From Thermohalobaculum xanthum (GTDB lineage: Bacteria > Pseudomonadota > Alphaproteobacteria > Rhodobacterales > Rhodobacteraceae), in assembly GCF_016623495.1 (NCBI RefSeq), contig NZ_JAEHHL010000007.1:186001-250000 (forward strand): 64,000 nucleotides of DNA, in the 5' to 3' direction. Positions within the stretch are counted from its first letter, which is position 1; every line of letters begins with the position of its first letter. Below are positions 60,476 through 64,000 of this stretch, in pieces. The notes below the pieces were generated by a model that worked only from the letters and a program-made list of their open reading frames with translations, made no database searches and was not told the DNA's origin. The translations under genes were made by a program, and so were the position numbers.

Positions 60476-60649
60476 TCAGTGGTAGTCGGGAGCGAGCCTC
60501 GTGATCTCGTCCTTGAGATGCAACTTCTGACGCTTCAGTGTCGCGATTGCGAGGGGATCTGAACTCGGTCGGCGCTGCTCGTCCTCAATCTGTTTTTCAA
60601 GCGCCTGATGCTTCTGCCGGAGTTGGTCGAGATGTGAGGTGAGACTCAT
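60476..60649 (-). CDS. YdcH/DUF465 family small protein
   Basis: A 57-residue helical protein starting MSLTSHLDQLRQKHQALEKQ and ending RLAPDYH. The central DPLAIATLKRQKLHLKDEI matches the DUF465 pattern of short two-helix proteins. Function is unknown. It has its own terminator directly downstream, so it is a single-gene unit. Confidence 0.88.
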   Translation of the reverse strand: MSLTSHLDQLRQKHQALEKQIEDEQRRPSSDPLAIATLKRQKLHLKDEITRLAPDYH

Positions 60650-60787
60650 ATCCGTCCTCCTGTTGCCGATTGTGACGATACAACTACAGCAGGATTCGCG
60701 CCCGCTGTCACGAATTCGTCGAAACCGGTTCAGTCACAAGTGGTTATCCCCAGTGCCGCCGGTTACTCACACCCGGCTGTGGAAGAC

Positions 60788-61987
60788 TCAGCCCGCCGGC
60801 AGCGCCCGTTCCACCAGCCCCGACCAGAAGGCGACGCCGGCGGGGGCTGCCTCGTCCGAGAAATCATAGGCAGGATGGTGCAGGGGCGCGCTGTCGCCGT
60901 TGCCGATCAGCACGAAACAGCCCGGAACCTCGCGGCTGAGGAAGGCGAAATCCTCGCTTCCCATGGTCGGCGGGTGGCCGCGCACCACGCGCGCGTCGCC
61001 AAAGATGTCGCGCAGCGCGGCCTCGGTGAAATCGGTGACGGCGCGGTCGTTGACCGTCGCCGGATATGGCGTCGGCCCGCGGTCGATCTCGATCTCGACC
61101 GCGAAGCTGCGGCCTATCTCGGCGCAGATCCGGTCCATCTCGGCCTGGATCACGGCTTGCACCTTGTCCGAGAAGGTGCGCGTCGTGCCCATCAGCAGCG
61201 CGCTCTCGGGAATGACGTTGTGGGTCGAGCCGGCATGGAACTGGGTGATCGACACAACCGCGGGCTCGAGCGGATCGACCACCCGGCTGACGATCGACTG
61301 CAGCGCCGACACGAGCGCGGCACCCGCCACGATCGGGTCGCGCGCGAGGTGCGGCTTGGCCGCGTGGCCACCCTTCCCCTTCACCGTGATGGTGAACTCG
61401 TCGGCCGAGGCGAGGACCGGGCCATCCTGGAGCACGAAGTGCCCCGCCGCCATGCCGGGCCAGTTGTGCATGCCAAAGACCCGGCTGGCCGGGAAGCGTT
61501 GCAGCAGCCCGTCATCGAGCATGGCCTTGGCGCCCGCGCCCCCTTCCTCGGCCGGCTGGAAGCAGAAATACACCGTGCCGGCGAAGTTGCGCGTCGAGGC
61601 CAGATGCTTGGCCGCGCCCAGCAGCATCGTCGTGTGCCCGTCATGGCCACAGGCATGCATCTTTCCCGGCTCGAGCGATTCATGCGCCACGCCGCTGGCC
61701 TCGTGCATCGGCAGCGCATCCATGTCGGCGCGAAGCATGATCGCCTCGGTGCCCGGGCCGCCGCGCCCGTGCAGCACGCCAACCACGCCGGTGACGCCGA
61801 TGCCGGTCTCGACATGATCGAGGCCGAAGTCCCTGAGCAGGCTCGCCACCCGCGCCGCGGTCCGTTCCTCGTGATAGCCAAGCTCGGGGTGGCGATGGAA
61901 ATCCTGCCTCCACTCGGCGAGCTCGGGCGCCATGGCCGCGATCGAGTTTGCGATGGGCTTCAGGGATCCGGTGGCGGATGCGGTCAA
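60788..61987 (-). CDS. M20D family amidohydrolase (hippurate hydrolase-like)
   Basis: A 399-residue metal-dependent hydrolase of N-acyl or N-acetyl amino acids. Metal and catalytic motifs are DFHRHPELGYHE, ADMDALP, HACGHDGHTTMLLGAA and CFQPAEEGGAGA; the dimerisation domain begins near residue 190 (FTITVKGKGGHAA). The substrate is not predictable. Its start overlaps the stop of the methyltransferase gene (ATGA), forming a DUF2007-methyltransferase-amidohydrolase unit. Confidence 0.92.
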   Translation of the reverse strand: MTASATGSLKPIANSIAAMAPELAEWRQDFHRHPELGYHEERTAARVASLLRDFGLDHVETGIGVTGVVGVLHGRGGPGTEAIMLRADMDALPMHEASGVAHESLEPGKMHACGHDGHTTMLLGAAKHLASTRNFAGTVYFCFQPAEEGGAGAKAMLDDGLLQRFPASRVFGMHNWPGMAAGHFVLQDGPVLASADEFTITVKGKGGHAAKPHLARDPIVAGAALVSALQSIVSRVVDPLEPAVVSITQFHAGSTHNVIPESALLMGTTRTFSDKVQAVIQAEMDRICAEIGRSFAVEIEIDRGPTPYPATVNDRAVTDFTEAALRDIFGDARVVRGHPPTMGSEDFAFLSREVPGCFVLIGNGDSAPLHHPAYDFSDEAAPAGVAFWSGLVERALPAG

Positions 61988-62787
61988 CGGCTGGTCTCCT
62001 CGAAATCGATCGGCCTGGCGTCGCGGAGGATCGCGCGGGCGCGTCGGGTGAAGTCGTCCTGATCCGCAAGATGCGCCTGGCCTTCGTGCAGGACAAGAGG
62101 CGCGAGCAGTCTAGAGGGCGTGCGCACGCCCTTGCGCGCACGCACGATCACGCGCTTGGCGTCGCGCCCCTCGCGGGCGGCGAGCGGCAGAACCTCGATC
62201 GCGCCCGCGCGGTCGGTCAACGCGGCGAGGATCTCGGGCAGCCGTTCTGCCCTGTGTATCAAGGCGATGCGCCCGCGCGGCCGTGCCCGCGCCAGCGCCG
62301 CCCCGATCCAGTCGTCGATGCCGGCACCACCTTCGCGATGCGCGCGGTCGCGGACCGCGACCGGCGACGGGGGGCTGGCACTCGGGTGATAGGGCGGGTT
62401 CAGGATCACGTGATCGAACGATCGCGCCCGCAGTTCGGGCGGCGGCGCGGCGATGTCCCCCTCGACAAGCGAGATCTCGACGCCATTGAGCGCGGCATTG
62501 CGCGCCGCGAGGCCGAGATAGAGCGGCTCGATCTCGAGCCCCGCGAGCGAGAGGCCGCCAACCCGCGCGGCAAGGCAGAGCGTCGCGGCACCCGCACCGA
62601 TCCCGAGCTCGAGCACGCTCTGGCCTGGCGTTGCCGGCACCGCCGCGGCGAGGAGCACCGGATCCGTCGCGGCGCGGTAGCCCGAGAGGGGCTGGAGCAG
62701 GCGCACGCGGCCGCCAAGCAGCCGGTCCTCGCGCAGTTCCGGATCGGCGCTTCGGGGCGATGCTGGCTCGCTGGTGCCGGCGCTCAT
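61984..62787 (-). CDS. tRNA1(Val) (adenine-N6)-methyltransferase-like protein (TrmN6/YfiC type)
   Basis: A 267-residue SAM-dependent methyltransferase. The SAM loop is VLELGIGAGAATLCLAAR (about residues 50-67) and the catalytic motif is ILNPPYHPS, the NPPY signature of N6-adenine or N5-glutamine methyltransferases. The N-terminal LGGRVRLLQPLSGYRAATDP matches the tRNA1(Val) m6A group. ATG 62787 overlaps the DUF2007 stop, and its own stop overlaps the amidohydrolase start. Confidence 0.88.
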   Translation of the reverse strand: MSAGTSEPASPRSADPELREDRLLGGRVRLLQPLSGYRAATDPVLLAAAVPATPGQSVLELGIGAGAATLCLAARVGGLSLAGLEIEPLYLGLAARNAALNGVEISLVEGDIAAPPPELRARSFDHVILNPPYHPSASPPSPVAVRDRAHREGGAGIDDWIGAALARARPRGRIALIHRAERLPEILAALTDRAGAIEVLPLAAREGRDAKRVIVRARKGVRTPSRLLAPLVLHEGQAHLADQDDFTRRARAILRDARPIDFEETSR

Positions 62788-63014
62788 CCCCACCGCCCCG
62801 GCTCGTAGATGTCGATCCCGTTCTCGCGCAGGATCACGCGCGCCCGGAACAGATCCTCGCGGCGCACCATGATCCGGCGCGGGAAGGCGCCGATGCCCCC
62901 CTCGAGGACGCTTATGTTGTGGTCGAAGACGAAGCAGTCTATATCCTCGGCCGCGAGGAGCGCCCTCGCGAAGGGGATCAGCGTCGGGTCGGTGGTGCGG
63001 ACGAGTTCTTCCAT
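62784..63014 (-). CDS. DUF2007 family protein
   Basis: A 76-residue protein: MEELVRTTDPTLIPFARALL followed by AEDIDCFVFDHNISVLEGGI and RRIMVRREDLFRARVIL. It matches the DUF2007 group (PII-like small fold, putative signal transducer). It heads a three-gene unit with a methyltransferase and amidohydrolase and is divergent from the polyprenyl synthase across 127 nt. Confidence 0.9.
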   Translation of the reverse strand: MEELVRTTDPTLIPFARALLAAEDIDCFVFDHNISVLEGGIGAFPRRIMVRREDLFRARVILRENGIDIYEPGRWG

Positions 63015-63141
63015 GCCGTGCAGCGTTACGCGAACCGTCCCGCGGCGTCGAGTGGCGGCACAGCCAGCACGCCGCAACGGGCATCCGCGGCATCGATTCG
63101 CCCACATCTCCTGACTGACCCAGCCCAAGGATCCTGTGCGC

Positions 63142-64000
63142 ATGCCTTCGACCTCCGCGACGAGCCCCAACACCGCGCCCGGCCCTTTCGAGCGGCTGGT
63201 CGCGCTGGTCTCCGAGGATCTCGAGCGCGTGGGCCTGGTGATCCGCGAGCGCATGAGTTCGGAGCACGCGCCGCGCATTCCGGAAATCTCGGCCCATCTG
63301 ATCGAGGCGGGCGGCAAGCGGCTTCGGCCGATCCTGACGCTGGCCGCAGCCCGGCTCTGCGGCTATCGCGGCGATGACCACATCAAGCTGGCGGCGACGG
63401 TCGAGTTCATCCACACCGCCACGCTGCTGCACGACGACGTGGTCGACGAGAGCGCGCGCCGGCGGGGACGGGCCACCGCGAACATCCTCTGGGACAACAA
63501 GTCGAGCGTGCTGGTCGGCGACTACCTGTTTTCCCGCGCGTTCCAGCTGATGGTCGAGACCGGGTCGGTGCGGGTGCTCGGCATCCTCTCCTCGGCCTCG
63601 GCCGTGATCGCCGAGGGCGAGGTGCTGCAGCTGATCACCGCGCATGACCTGACCACGGGGCTCGACCGCTACGAGCAGGTCATCCGGGGAAAGACGGCGG
63701 CGCTCTTCGCCGCCGCGACCGAAGTGGGCGCGGTCATCGCCGAGCGGCCCGAAGACGAGGTCACGGCGATGCGCACCTATGGCGACGCGCTGGGGATCGC
63801 CTTCCAGCTGGCCGACGACTGGCTCGATTATGGCGGGTCGGCCGACGCGCTTGGCAAGAACACCGGCGACGACTTCCGGGAAGGCAAGGTGACGATGCCG
63901 GTGATCCTCGCGGTGCAGCGGGGAGACGCGGCCGCGCGCGCCTTCTGGCAGCGCACCATCGCCAGGGGGCAGCAGGGCGAGGGCGATCTCGAACAGGCTC
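63142..64000 (+). CDS. Polyprenyl diphosphate synthase (octaprenyl/decaprenyl type), N-terminal 286 residues
   Basis: A trans-prenyltransferase that extends farnesyl or geranyl diphosphate with IPP for the ubiquinone side chain. The first Asp-rich motif is LLHDDVVDESARRRGR and the second FQLADDWLDYGG; the EFIHTATLLHDD and GDYLFSRAF segments fit the long-chain group. The gene runs off the window; about 45-50 residues are probably missing. ATG 63142 is used; GTG 63136, in frame and nearer to AAGGA, is equally possible. It would use IPP from the ispH pathway. Confidence 0.93.
   Translation, partial: MPSTSATSPNTAPGPFERLVALVSEDLERVGLVIRERMSSEHAPRIPEISAHLIEAGGKRLRPILTLAAARLCGYRGDDHIKLAATVEFIHTATLLHDDVVDESARRRGRATANILWDNKSSVLVGDYLFSRAFQLMVETGSVRVLGILSSASAVIAEGEVLQLITAHDLTTGLDRYEQVIRGKTAALFAAATEVGAVIAERPEDEVTAMRTYGDALGIAFQLADDWLDYGGSADALGKNTGDDFREGKVTMPVILAVQRGDAAARAFWQRTIARGQQGEGDLEQA

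Noticed and set aside
61984-63645. Long frame extending the methyltransferase N-terminus by about 286 residues
   Set aside because: The extension runs antisense through DUF2007 and the polyprenyl synthase and has no similarity; the ATG at 62787 gives a normal enzyme.

Overview
The window is a GC-rich bacterial chromosome segment (visibly about two thirds G+C) with tightly packed genes on both strands. Gene content and order point to an alphaproteobacterium of the Rhodobacterales (Rhodobacter/Paracoccus/Roseobacter relatives). The main signs are the DUF2849-cysI-DUF934-cysH sulfur block, the rpoZ-rsh-DUF2062-pdxJ-acpS-lepB-rnc-era-recO block, a pckA/chvI-chvG-hprK-rapZ-EIIA-HPr cluster, phaR/phaA-phaB, and a methylsuccinyl-CoA dehydrogenase of the ethylmalonyl-CoA pathway. 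The genus cannot be fixed from this window. I saw no rRNA, tRNA, CRISPR array, insertion sequence or prophage.

1-5.4 kb: glmM (3' part outside the window) and folP run leftward. Across an AT-rich divergent promoter, the assimilatory sulfate/sulfite operon runs rightward. 5.4-12.8 kb: gyrA, a DUF2270 membrane protein, DUF3144-ssb, a LrgA/LrgB pair, then a PepSY protein, a cytochrome b561 and a membrane-anchored LuxR-type regulator. 12.8-20.5 kb: uvrA behind a near-consensus LexA box, a TetR/quinone-oxidoreductase pair sharing a striking double dyad, two paralogous RcnB-like secreted proteins (one with an 8-residue repeat), a CBS protein, coaD and rnhA.

20.5-36.2 kb: a long leftward housekeeping stretch with ispH, an MsbA-like ABC exporter, recO, DUF1491, era, rnc, lepB, a TAXI-TRAP transporter, acpS, a LysE exporter, pdxJ, DUF2062, bifunctional rsh, rpoZ (with a clear sigma-70 promoter) and folK. 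The TAXI-TRAP pair and LysE look inserted into an otherwise conserved gene order. 36.3-43.5 kb: an NYN-domain protein, a family 5 uracil-DNA glycosylase, a MOSC protein, an M81 (MlrC-like) peptidase, a low-GC patch with an orphan secreted protein, mcd and a TauE/SafE permease.

43.5-51.7 kb: a gamma-glutamyltransferase-like gene and pckA on the minus strand, divergent from chvI-chvG-hprK-rapZ-EIIA-HPr. This signal-transduction cluster links envelope/acid sensing and PTS phosphorylation to carbon metabolism and is joined by short start/stop overlaps. 51.8-57.7 kb: an M20 peptidase, a degenerate GGDEF-EAL protein with a CtrA-like half-site upstream, phaR and, divergently, phaA-phaB for polyhydroxybutyrate. 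phaA/phaB also feed the crotonyl-CoA branch that mcd serves. 57.7-64 kb: a small basic protein, a LysR regulator, a class I glutamine amidotransferase, DUF302, a YdcH/DUF465 small protein, an M20D amidohydrolase, a tRNA1(Val)-type methyltransferase, DUF2007 and the start of a polyprenyl diphosphate synthase.

I did not find a clearly new multi-gene defence or biosynthetic system. The best candidates for undescribed biology are the PepSY/b561/membrane-LuxR module, the low-GC orphan, the repeat-bearing RcnB-like gene and the degenerate GGDEF-EAL protein.
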